Of a DNA stretch of 64,000 nt, positions 35,701 to 43,509 are shown one piece after another. Location of the stretch: NCBI GenBank assembly GCA_013433145.1, contig CM024169.1:12656817-12720816 (forward strand). Reading direction: 5' to 3'. The notes below the pieces were generated by a model. The model saw only the letters and a program-made list of their open reading frames with translations, did no database searches and was not told where the DNA came from. Source of the DNA: Ascaris suum (lineage: Eukaryota > Nematoda > Chromadorea > Rhabditida > Ascarididae). The translations under genes and the position numbers were made by a program. The number at the start of each line of letters is the position of its first letter. The first letter of the stretch is position 1.

Positions 35701-38184
35701 CACAAAGAAATCATCGAAAATATAAAACTCTTCAAAAATTTCATTTATTACATATAATTCAAAAAGAGTATCTACTCTTTGAAGTGCAGTGCTGAAATTT
35801 CAACGATTATTTCCCTCTCATTCGATGCAGATTTCTATTGGCTATTTGATGCATGAAATTTATTGACGATCTATCGAGAAAAATAAGTCATTAATTGGTG
35901 CAAACATTTATTCTAAAGAGTGAACAAAATGAACGACAGACTCATTTATGATAAATAGGATCAATTCATTGAGAATCGAATCTATTGATTGTTCAGTATC
36001 CATTGAAAAATTTTTTTTTCTTTTCTATAGGAAGCAATAAAATTGCTATTACAATGAGGTTTTAATGTAAATAGCATAGAAATTAGCAATCGCCAACGCT
36101 ATGAATCGAAAATGAAGGGATATTTCATGCGTTGTGAAACTACGACCACAAAGGTGGGATCTCTGAAATGATTTTTGAAGTTTTTCGTTAAGAAAACAAG
36201 CTAAGATATATACTAAAGATTTAAATAACTTTAAAAAAATTTTTTGCTTTCACAAATTCCGTATTCGGATATTTACGATTAAACGAGCAAATAGGCGATA
36301 AGATGGATTAGTTGAGGCGAAGAAAAAAAAATTGCTAATTCAGGAAAAATTTTAGTTTCTTTTTAGTGTTTTTTTTTTGAACAATCACTAGAAGAAGTTT
36401 GTTTCATCAACTCTTTTCAACTTCTTTTAATCTCTTCCATAGTATATTACTAGTAGGATCAATTTCGCTCAAAATTATTTCTAACAAAATGGACGACAAT
36501 TATTTCCGATTAATATAGAAAAAGATTGCTTCATTTTATGAAATACTTCCAAAAATATATAAAAATATAAAAATTTGATAATTATTTATTGAATTGATGA
36601 ATATTGAAGTGAATAAAAAAAAAAGCAAAAAGGAGCAATAATTTTTGGAGATTTATCGACGCAAAAAGATATTCCCATGTTTGTTCCTCGTATTCAATCA
36701 AATTGAAGAGTTTGTTTGAAACGGTTCCAACTATAGAAAACAAAAAAAAAAAATCTTATTGAAGATCAATCGAGAGGAATATAGAAATGGGACGACGATC
36801 ATATCTTTCCGATGAAACAATTTCATTTCATATTGCTGAAATTCTCTCAATTTTTATTTGCCGATATAATATGAAAATTTGAATTGTTATTCGAGAAAAA
36901 AAAATAAGAGCATTTAATAAAATACATGAAATTTCCTTTAGTAAATCATTTCAATAAATTTACATCTCTCATTTTCTCTTATTGACAACGCTCTAAAATG
37001 ATTAGAAAATATTATGAATAAATTATAAAATACTAAAGAAATAATTGATAATTTAATGATAAATTTAAAAGAATTATTTGTTATTTATAATTTATGCAGT
37101 TTTGGAGAAATTATTTATACAGCAGTAAGTACAATTGACTTAATTAAAGAGTTTAACGTATAAAAAAGCACTCGGCAATTTTATTTTGAAGTGAATTTAT
37201 CTATCCTCCCAAATATTAATGAGTATTGTATTCTCAATGAAAAATTTACGTGGACATTTAAATGGATAAATAAATTCTGTCATATTCGTTGCACTTATAG
37301 GCATTCTCGCTCTAAAATTCTTTGAATGGTGAATAGAATTTAAGAAATTTCTAAGTCATCAATTACTCCTTCACTATATGAAATCAAAAATGAAAAGTAT
37401 AGGTGCGTAATAAAAAAAAAGTGCACAAAAATTCTTGCTATTTAGTTGATGCTATGAACTGGGGGTGGGGAGGGGGGAGGGGGAAGGGGAAGACGATTCA
37501 AAAAGAGGGTGTTCTTCAAAAAAACTTTTGAAGAACAGATCAAGAATGCGTACTGCAACTATTTCCATACCTTTCGCCGGATTCGCAAATTCTCTCACAA
37601 TGAGACATGCGATGATAAGCACATAGATGAATAGTGTTTAAGTCGTACAGAAATTTATTATTTTATTAAAAAATGCTCGAATTTTTTCTTCATATGAAAT
37701 GGATATGAAAATAAAATAAATTGGCGAATAAGAAAACGGAGAAAAAAACTATAAAAAATAAATATTTATTGTACTAATAGCGATTAAGTGCTTCATCGGA
37801 ATGTTTTTCGGCTATGCGTGAATGCGGTCGGTCATTTTGAAAACGATCATTCGTTGTGAATTTTGAAATTTTGCTTAGTGACCAATGAAATTAATTGATT
37901 ATTGCGAAAATTTTGTGAAAAATGACCGATGAAAAAGTGACCACTTGAAAAGTGACCAAAAATGAAAAAAAATTCTCCACAAAATATAAACCTAATCCAC
38001 ATATTTGCCAATAATGGCGCTCAATAATAATGATGCAGAAAAAATTCAAAAAAAAAAATAAAATTCAAAAAAAAATTAATTAAATATACATTAAACGATA
38101 ACATACCTGAAAAACGTCTAATATTAGAAGATAACAAATAAAAAATCGAGTAAATCGTTTAGAGAAATAATAGCAGTTAGCCAT
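5163..38184 (-). CDS. adt-1: ADAMTS-family secreted metalloproteinase (ADT-1-like), complete
   Basis: This is a secreted zinc endopeptidase of the M12B/ADAMTS family, acting on extracellular matrix. My model joins 29 exons (5' to 3'): 38107-38184, 33494-33694, 32631-32840, 31208-31370, 28044-28324, 27391-27530, 26859-26999, 26483-26620, 26085-26253, 25497-25589, 24903-25072, 23917-24092, 23066-23190, 21895-22314, 21135-21329, 20538-20684, 15537-15674, 14053-14164, 13251-13436, 12555-12765, 11378-11466, 10561-10755, 10069-10224, 9604-9721, 8515-8667, 7805-7902, 7201-7374, 6575-6653, 5163-5346. All have GT/AG junctions and agreeing phases, totalling 4740 bases. Signal peptide is 1-25, propeptide about 27-225, HEMGHNMGMVHD 400-411, Met-turn CLM to 424, disintegrin-like about 465-545, TSP1-1 about 555-615, Cys-rich to about 695, and 13 more TSP1 from 727. 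No GON domain excludes GON-1. The ADT-1 assignment rests on architecture and length and needs phylogeny. Exons 14 and 19 have alternative sites. Confidence 0.88.
7201..7374 (-). CDS. adt-1: ADAMTS exon 27: TSP1 repeat 13
   Basis: A complete TSP1 repeat lies in one 174-base exon: NGGWAEWSSWTDCSAPCG, RHRLC, GEPCYGLAYMTSIC and TDFC. The acceptor is AATTTCAG and the donor AAAG|GTATTT. Confidence 0.88.
7805..8667 (-). CDS. adt-1: ADAMTS exons 25-26: end of TSP1-11, all of TSP1-12
   Basis: Exon 8515-8667 finishes repeat 11 (GSYCIGYSFDQRVC to PNISCV) and starts repeat 12 (NGGWSEWTEWSDCTDNCVNG). Exon 7805-7902 gives FCSNPAPANGGAPCFGS to PSLC. The donor of exon 26 is T|GTGAGT. The CxxNC pattern lacks the Ser or Thr needed for O-fucose. 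Confidence 0.87.
8701..8771. repeat. TA microsatellite (71 bp), intronic
   Basis: Uninterrupted TA dinucleotide tract in the intron immediately upstream of exon 25. Confidence 0.97.
9604..10224 (-). CDS. adt-1: ADAMTS exons 23-24: TSP1 repeats 10 and 11
   Basis: Exon 10069-10224 encodes a shortened repeat 10 (RWSEWSAWSQCSCFTMNQ), in which the second cysteine follows the first after one residue and the CxxS/TCG motif is gone. Exon 9604-9721 opens repeat 11 with WSEWNAWSRCSRDCGSNG. Phases (T|TA and AG|G) join both cleanly to their neighbours. Confidence 0.86.
10561..11466 (-). CDS. adt-1: ADAMTS exons 21-22: TSP1 repeats 8 and 9
   Basis: Exon 11378-11466 supplies the second half of repeat 8 (VRTCRNGDDCSHDG to CHEQNC). 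Exon 10561-10755 holds all of repeat 9, SMWAEWGQWTSCSTSCGDG to CRNPPC, with a tail of about 13 residues (LILPERTLPVVAG) before the A|GTTAGT donor. Confidence 0.86.
12555..12765 (-). CDS. adt-1: ADAMTS exon 20: end of TSP1-7, linker, start of TSP1-8
   Basis: The 211-base exon begins with the last two cysteines of repeat 7 (SCETIC), continues through a linker of about 35 residues (KIQNVGKSSETENIAMSTP and more) and starts repeat 8 with WQAWQPCTVSCGGGTRHR. Other repeats are joined almost directly, so this linker divides the TSP1 array into two blocks. Confidence 0.82.
13045..13154. repeat. 76-bp repeat copy A with partial tandem copy
   Basis: Positions 13045-13120 match 13721-13796 with only a handful of differences. 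A second partial copy of its right half (GTTGGTATGGCGTGGACTTC) follows at 13127-13154. Confidence 0.85.
13251..15674 (-). CDS. adt-1: ADAMTS exons 17-19: TSP1 repeats 5, 6 and start of 7
   Basis: Exon 15537-15674 encodes ESWGDWLPCSVSCGSG. Exon 14053-14164 encodes WGEWSDWLPCSETCGEG. Exon 13251-13436 completes repeat 6 (GNCPDSDRSTDQRRC) and starts repeat 7 (QWSAWGEWSLCGTCDAG). Exon 19 has a second acceptor 75 bases upstream (right end 13511), also in phase 1 and open, which would add 25 residues including one extra Cys. The shorter form keeps the six-cysteine pattern and is preferred. Confidence 0.85.
13721..13796. repeat. 76-bp repeat copy B
   Basis: Same orientation as copy A. The two copies flank ADAMTS exon 19, one in each adjacent intron. 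Confidence 0.85.
15246..15388. repeat. 36-bp minisatellite, four diverged copies
   Basis: Units start at 15246, 15281, 15317 and 15353, each following the pattern ACTCTCACAATACCATC then a variable half ending TTTGC. The unit is a multiple of three, so a plus-strand frame (15189-15392) stays open through it. This is probably a by-product. It lies in an ADAMTS intron. Confidence 0.75.
15675..20537 (-). other. Largest ADAMTS intron (4.9 kb), repeats and possible retroelement debris
   Basis: The intron between exons 16 and 17 holds a 16-base poly-G run at 15961-15976, a 14-base poly-C run at 16930-16943, and a GC-richer zone at 16780-18350 with frames of 142 codons (16965-17393, plus) and 86 codons (18087-18347, plus). 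Two AATAAA-like signals follow these frames. I recognise no protein and no clear terminal repeat. Old transposon sequence is the likeliest content, with a nested gene as an alternative. Confidence 0.4.
20538..21329 (-). CDS. adt-1: ADAMTS exons 15-16: TSP1 repeats 3 and 4
   Basis: Exon 21135-21329 (65 codons, phase 0/0) completes repeat 2 (NECALNSEEVRKC) and carries SEWTEWSACSATCGDG. Exon 20538-20684 (49 codons, phase 0/0) carries GDWAEWSGCSASCGGG. Both repeats hold a CxxS/TCxxG O-fucosylation consensus and WxxW C-mannosylation motifs. Their symmetric phase-0 structure fits duplication of whole repeats. Confidence 0.88.
21895..22314 (-). CDS. adt-1: ADAMTS exon 14: TSP1 repeat 2 with large basic insertion
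   Basis: The exon opens with a short linker (residues 696-726), then WNEWSPCSASCG. After RSCSSPVD a stretch of about 80 residues, rich in Ser, Asn, Gln, Lys and Arg, separates cysteines III and IV of the repeat. It includes the basic run KHKRSRISQGRSSRKQR. Three in-frame phase-0 donors exist, ending the exon at 22138 (GAT|GTGGGT), 21895 (ACG|GTAGGC) or 21802 (CCC|GTAAAT). The shortest gives a normal-size TSP1. The open frame for 171 codons in AT-rich DNA argues the insertion is at least sometimes coding. Confidence 0.7.
23066..25072 (-). CDS. adt-1: ADAMTS first TSP1 repeat and Cys-rich module, exons 11-13
   Basis: Exon 24903-25072 starts with FCVEGQC (end of the disintegrin-like part) and gives GGWSEWSGGDKRC. 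Exon 23917-24092 continues APNNGGKPCAGS and enters the Cys-rich module. Exon 23066-23190 gives GTQPCKVWCHLIGSE, then DGSPCGVSQYCIGGSCL, the usual end of an ADAMTS Cys-rich domain. The exon 11 donor is GC|GTTCGT, weak but required by phase to build the Ala codon. Confidence 0.87.
25497..26253 (-). CDS. adt-1: ADAMTS disintegrin-like exons 9-10
   Basis: Exons 26085-26253 and 25497-25589 encode the disintegrin-like module. Diagnostic pieces are LPGQRFTADQQC, then DDICRILWC, then SWCGGDKFCVEGQC continuing into exon 11. Exon 10 is preceded by an unusual acceptor, ATTAAAG, instead of TTTCAG. The intron between the two exons carries a perfect 17-base inverted repeat at 25774-25824. Confidence 0.88.
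25768..25830. repeat. Perfect 17-bp inverted repeat (hairpin)
   Basis: GCTAAATGTGATCTGAT at 25774-25790 is exactly complementary to 25808-25824. The inner bases AATCGAT and ATCGATT extend the stem, leaving a small loop. It is in the intron between ADAMTS exons 9 and 10. Confidence 0.85.
26483..28324 (-). CDS. adt-1: ADAMTS catalytic domain exons 5-8
   Basis: Exons 28044-28324, 27391-27530, 26859-26999 and 26483-26620 encode the reprolysin-type protease, residues about 240-451. Recognisable landmarks are DPGHWDHGILLTG, GVAPVARMCDE, then HEMGHNMGMVHD with zinc ligands H400, H404 and H410 and general base E401, then CLM with Met424 as the Met-turn. The zinc motif is split by the exon 7/8 intron inside the Asn codon at 405. 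All catalytic residues are present, so the enzyme should be active once the propeptide is released. Confidence 0.92.
28325..31207 (-). other. ADAMTS intron between exons 4 and 5, no coding seen
   Basis: This 2.9 kb intron contains A/T-rich sequence, a roughly 33-base tandem repeat at 30031-30125 and a GC-richer patch at 30720-31100 with a 72-codon minus frame that resembles nothing I know. No splice-framed conserved exon is visible. Confidence 0.55.
30031..30125. repeat. Tandem repeat, three copies of about 32-34 bp
   Basis: AAAGCTGGCATTAAGTGCGT and variants recur at 30031, 30065 and 30096, each ending TGCATTACTA or TGCACGCTA. Intronic. Confidence 0.75.
31208..33694 (-). CDS. adt-1: ADAMTS propeptide exons 2-4
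   Basis: Exons 33494-33694, 32631-32840 and 31208-31370 encode residues about 27-217. They show the M12B propeptide signature: FNAWNDTY followed by LKPNRKLLSP, then CHFHGKVVSHGNVSAAISNC, then HVVYKREAGLL. Two NxS/T sequons sit in exon 3. A cysteine in exon 4 (GDFCDVS) may serve as a cysteine switch, by analogy only. I see no clear R-x-K/R-R convertase site between here and the catalytic core. The only strongly basic cluster, AKRRK, lies early in exon 2. Confidence 0.85.
33714..33822. repeat. AAAT-type tetranucleotide repeat
   Basis: Imperfect AAATAAATG and AATAAATA units just upstream of ADAMTS exon 2, within its long first intron. A hydrophobic 114-codon minus frame across it is a translation of the repeat, not a gene. 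Confidence 0.85.
33823..38106 (-). other. ADAMTS intron 1 (remaining part), no coding seen
   Basis: A/T-rich low-complexity DNA, with a GC-richer island at 34800-35270 that begins with a 15-base poly-C run (34851-34865) and contains a TATAAAA on the minus strand near 35010. A G-rich tract at 37461-37489 could form a G-quadruplex. No exon compatible in phase with the flanking ADAMTS exons was found. Confidence 0.5.
38107..38184 (-). CDS. adt-1: ADAMTS exon 1: start codon and signal peptide
   Basis: This 26-codon exon begins at an ATG whose complement occupies 38182-38184 (context aaacaATGG). It encodes a basic stretch (FSKRFTR) followed by a hydrophobic core FFICYLLILDVF, as in a signal peptide. 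It ends CAG|GTATGT in phase 0, exactly the phase needed by the next propeptide exon at 33694, across a 4.4 kb intron. Other candidate first exons (near 41945 and 49229) lack either a signal-like sequence or the right phase. RNA evidence is absent, so the call rests on signal quality, donor and phase. Confidence 0.68.
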
Positions 38185-38300
38185 TGTTTATTATTTATGA
38201 TAATATAGAGGATGATTAATAACGCTTAATGACGTCAGCGAATGATAATGCGATTTCCATTCAATGAGAATAAATGACGCCAATATGAATATCTATAGAA
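38185..38300 (-). promoter_or_regulatory. Candidate ADAMTS promoter region with CRE-like palindrome
   Basis: Immediately upstream of the proposed start codon lies TGACGTCA (38230-38237), a perfect CRE/bZIP palindrome, and a TGACG half-site at 38275-38279. No TATA box at a convincing distance and no clear spliced-leader acceptor are seen. Assignment depends on the exon 1 call. Confidence 0.3.
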
Positions 38301-40625
38301 GTCTGGTTAGTCCCATTGATGCATCAAGCAAAATGGTTGACTCATAGACGTGAAAAATTTTTCAACGATTTATCGACACTCTCTCGTATTCGACGACGAT
38401 GAATAGCAAAAGAGTGGAGAGCAGATCGGCAATATGATCGTCAACCCGGATCGGTTGATTAAGTCTCACGCGGAAAATCTCGTTTCGTCGATCGTGATGA
38501 GTCGAGAGCAATACGAAACGAACACGTTTCACGTTTGTTGCAGTATAACTGGCTACTGGTTTTGCTCATCCGACCTTAACTCAATCATATACGCTCATAT
38601 CACCTTTTCGAGAAATATTTCTAACTCATTCGGCATACCTAATCGAAATGTTTGAGATACATCGGTTAGAATAACGCTCTAGAAAATCATTTCATTCACA
38701 ATCATATATTGACATCATGAATAATCAACCTATGTGACGCAAATTTTATGTTCATATTGTAAGTAAACAAAGGATATTCATTGCTATAATAGAATTTAAG
38801 TTATATTCTTGCATAAGTGAGCTAATTTCTTGCTAGTATATTCTAAATTTTCATAAAAATATTTATTTCAAGCGTTAAATATGCAAATAAAAATATTAGA
38901 AATGAAACAGCAATAGACGAAAAGTCTATTTAAGCTCAGTGTGATTTTAGAAAATGCAAAATCTTAGCCAAAGAGGCATATATTTTATATGAGAGAATTC
39001 GTTTAGAAACCGGAAATGCGCTACTGTAATATGCGATTATCGAATAACTCAATGGGTGGCGGCCATTGGAACGATAACGCTTGATATCGGTCAAAACAAC
39101 AGTCGATCGACAAAATCTACTTTCAAATAATCATTTCTAGTATTCACTGAAAATAAATATGTTTATATAAAGTTAAATATATTAGCGCTTGGAGAAGTTA
39201 CTACGAAATTTAATTATCTCATCATTCAATTATAGATACACAATGCGAATAATTATTTTGATTCTTATTAAATTCAGCTCATACATGCTTATAACAGTTA
39301 TTTGCATATATAAATATGCAAAAAAGCAGTGTCATATGCGACACCTGCTTGATACTATCAAGTGGGAATTTACAGGAGACGAAACTTCATGATTTAGTGG
39401 ACATATTGCTTGGCACAGGTGATGATCCCTCTTCCTCCCCTCCTCCCTCCGCCTCCTACCACCCACGATAAATGTGTAGAGATATATTTGCATTAATTCT
39501 GCATCGCTTGGATTACAAAAAAAAGAAAATGTTTCCTAGAAAGAATGTAAGAGTGATTAGATTAATTAAAATAACCAGACAATATTCGATATATTTTATT
39601 ATTTGATGCTGTTTTATAAAAATTGCCCGTTAATTGAAGGGAATGTGAGGAGTATATATTCCACCAGTAAGAGCTCTGTAACGCTTTTTCAACATTTTTT
39701 AAAATCGCAATTAGGTTTCATTCACAAAAAAAAAGCTTAAAAAAGCTGTGAATTCCAAGGTGAAAAAATTTTTGAAGAAATACAATTTTTTTTTTTTCAG
39801 CGAAATGGTGTTTAAAATTTGATTATACAACACCTTCAAATGAGTTGATCTAATTACATCATATTGAATCAAATCGATACACATTGTTGATCCATCGAAT
39901 CGAATAAAAACTATTGATCAAATCGATAAAAGCTCTAATTGAATCAATTCAAAAAAAACATCACCTACTTCTTGAGTTTTATTGTTTAAAAAAAAAAACG
40001 AATTTCCTCGTCATCATCATATATGATTCAGTAATAGAAATTCGTTAGCAGCATAAATAAAGGTATACCTATGTAAAATATTGGAAACAGTTCATTTTTT
40101 CACTATCGATCGCGATGCTTCAACAATTCAAAAATTCATAACTGTGACATTTATTTTCAACTATAAAATCAAAATTTTATGTTATTACTCAACTTTTCGA
40201 ATGATTACTCGCAAATGCAAAAAAAAACAGCAAAACTATTTGCATTCAATGAAAAAAAAACATTTACGTAAGTGCTAAAATTACACCGATTATCTAAACG
40301 ATATCGAAGTGAAATTTTTCAACGTTTTCAAACGAAATTTTTCCACACAACGGAATAAATTAGTGCCGTTATGAGTGATCAAAAAATAAAACGCTGCAAC
40401 GATCCGTTAGATGAATATTTTTTCATTTGTGAATTCGCCGATCGCGGCTTTTTCGATACAATGAACTCATGAAAATCCATAGGATCAACGACGATTTGGA
40501 AAATTTATTAATATGCATAGTTCGGAAAGTTTTCAATCAAGATTATCCAAAGAATGCAATTGCATGCGTGAAAATTTTTCAGTCGCAATCGAAAATTACA
40601 GCAAAATGGAGGAGTTCATTTTGAG

Positions 40626-40819
<194 letters not shown>

Positions 40820-40878
40820 TGAGCAAAATTTGAGCGAAAGTTTTTAGGACAAGTCATTACCACTACAAGTTATGTTTG

Positions 40879-41254
40879 CTCTTTTTAATTCAATCTTGCT
40901 GCCCAAATATTCTGTACATAGTCGATATTTTGCGAAGTGAAAATTAGTTGAGCAAGAATTCCAATGAAAGCTGTGTGCAATTTCGAAGTGGGGATCTTAT
41001 CTGTGGAACAGACCAACAAAAAGTGACATATCGAAGTGAAGTGCGGATTCTCCGTGTTGCACTGATATTTGAAAAAAAGAAAAGCCGTGAATTTCTCGTT
41101 GTTCAAATCAATGCATTCGTCATTTTTACTCACTATCTGTTTTACGGGGCAAAACACTCTAAAACTCAACGGATAACAAAAGAAGAGATGGGAATGCCGC
41201 AAAATATCGACAATGTATAGAATATTTGGGCAGCAAGATTGAATTAAAAAAGAG
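40879..41254. mobile_element. 376-bp foldback element with 56/57-bp terminal inverted repeats (MITE-like)
   Basis: The left arm 40879-40934 (CTCTTTTTAATTCAATCTTG and onward) and right arm 41198-41254 are reverse complements with one indel and two mismatches. The 263-base centre has no transposase. The size and structure fit a miniature inverted-repeat element. I could not see an unambiguous target-site duplication. It sits between two TA microsatellites. A 142-codon minus frame spanning it reads through both arms and is not evidence for a gene. Confidence 0.72.
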
Positions 41255-41417
41255 ATGGCAGCAAAGTGGCCATTACGAACATAACTGTAGGTAAACAATT
41301 GCTTCCAAGGCACTTGAATGCGGCGTTTGAAATAAGCATGAATATTTGTTTATTCGTTAATCAACGAGGATTCAGAAACATGTTATATGTAGCCAATAAC
41401 GTTACACAAACAATCAC

Positions 41418-41420
<3 letters not shown>

Positions 41421-41487
<67 letters not shown>

Positions 41488-41528
41488 TTATTTATTTATT
41501 TATTTATTTACTTATATATTTATATATA
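41421..41528. repeat. TA microsatellite followed by TTTA repeat
   Basis: AT tract 41421-41482, then about seven TTTA-like tetramers to 41528. Confidence 0.95.
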
Positions 41529-43404
41529 AGTCGAACAATGATTTCGAAAATATTTCCGCGAAGTTTTTTTTGCATGTCATTTCGAGGAAACGTTCTAAGT
41601 GCAACCCTTTACACTGCGTTTAACGAATTTTCTCGGCAATGTTTTCATGCTTCCGTTTCACACCATTTTTCTGCTACAATCATTGTTGCATATTTAAAAT
41701 TTTGTTCCAATTTTGGCAGCAAAAAAAGAAAATTCCAAATTTTCGCTGATGCATTTCGATATATGTAACGACAACAACTAACGACAATATGTAACACTAT
41801 GTAATGACAATGCAAATAGCGATAGCGACAAACTGTGCAATAACCAATTGATGGATTATTGCACACTTATTAGGCAGAAGTATTGCAACATTTGTTGAGG
41901 ATTACATAATTTGATATATGCAAAAGCGCATATGAGAAACTTACCAAACGCGAAAAATAACATCCAATCGCACCTTGATTAATTAGCATCAATGAATTCC
42001 TCAGATTAGGTAGAAGGAGGGCGATACTTTTGCTATTCAAAAATTTCTCGTTGGCACTCTTTATATGACCTTTGAGTTCTTATTAAGTGTTTACGAAGAG
42101 GCGATTTACGGTGAAGAAAACGACGCCATCAAGTAATCCAGTTTTTTTTTTTTCATAGTTAACGTTCATCATGTTATTAATTCGGGTGGTACCATTGTTA
42201 CACTGAATAAATTATTGGTAAATCGATAACGATCAGCCAAAAGTTGAAAGTTTTAGTTGAAAAAGTCGGATTAACCATTTATCTTTTTGAGTGGTCGCCG
42301 TCTTCACTTGATGACCATTGAATGGTCATTAATGGTCACTTAAAAGATTTATAACATTTCGGCCACTGTCCCCTAAAGACGACTAGATAGAAAAGGTTGG
42401 TGTGTCCACTACATGAGGTAAATGGAAATATAGAGAATAGAAAATAAGAATATTTGTATATTCAGAGAAATATGAATGCATAAAGTTAAGCAAGAAAAAA
42501 AACTTCATTCATATCCATATTGTTGATTGATTTCGTTAAAATGCCTTGGATAAATTTGCAAATTCCATCAATTCATTTTCGTATAAATGAGCTCATTCGA
42601 TAAAACTTGCGCGATGAGACTTCCACTGTATTTCTAACGATAGCCGATGAAAGATTTTATTGCCGAAGAGTCGATAAATGAATACTCTATCATTGTTATT
42701 CGCTTTTGCAAATTTCCTTTCCAAAAGTGCATCATAGCGATATCGCATTCATAAGTATATTTGTGTATTTTTGATTTTATCTCTCTGCCTATTTGCTTGC
42801 TTGTCTGTGTGTCTGTCATTTTTTCTATCTGTACAGTTGCTTCAGTTCTGAAATTTCCGAAATTAGAGTTTAGAGCGAAATTTGGTGAGTGAGAAGAATG
42901 TCGTATTATTTTCAGTTCTTGCATCGTATTCACGGCGGCCTATCATTAATTTCAGTAGAAATTGAAAGCATCTGAAGACGCTAAAAACTGAAATATATTT
43001 TACACCTCATGTACCCTGCAAAAGCGAATTTTTAATGGACGATTAATAAGTGCTCTTGAGTTGTTTAAAATAAAGGCTTTATCGCATACCTTACACCACG
43101 TCGTTTGTAATTTGTGAAACCGGTCGTTCAGATGAACGGGATGCAAAGCAGCTTATTATGCCAGCTCCGCTCGCACACCTCTGTGCTTATCTATCCTACA
43201 ATTGTGCTCAGGAACACAGTTCTAATGCTTTCTGGAGGCAAAAATCTTTGAATTTTAGCGACAAGGGCTAAATTTTCTCCATGTTTCGAAGAAAATTTCT
43301 TAAATCTTCTGTCTTTACTCAGGAAAATTTTCATATTTTTCTTTTTCTACACTCCTGCAATATTTATTACTTTATTCTTACACACATAAATTTTTACACA
43401 CATA

Positions 43405-43509
<105 letters not shown>

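Noticed and set aside
40885..41313. 142-codon minus-strand frame
   Set aside because: It reads through both arms of the foldback element and has no recognisable domain.
41945..42080. Minus-strand frame ending with a strong phase-0 GTAAGT donor (CYFSRL)
   Set aside because: The only ATG gives a non-hydrophobic leader, poor as a signal peptide, and the upstream open stretch lacks a start codon.
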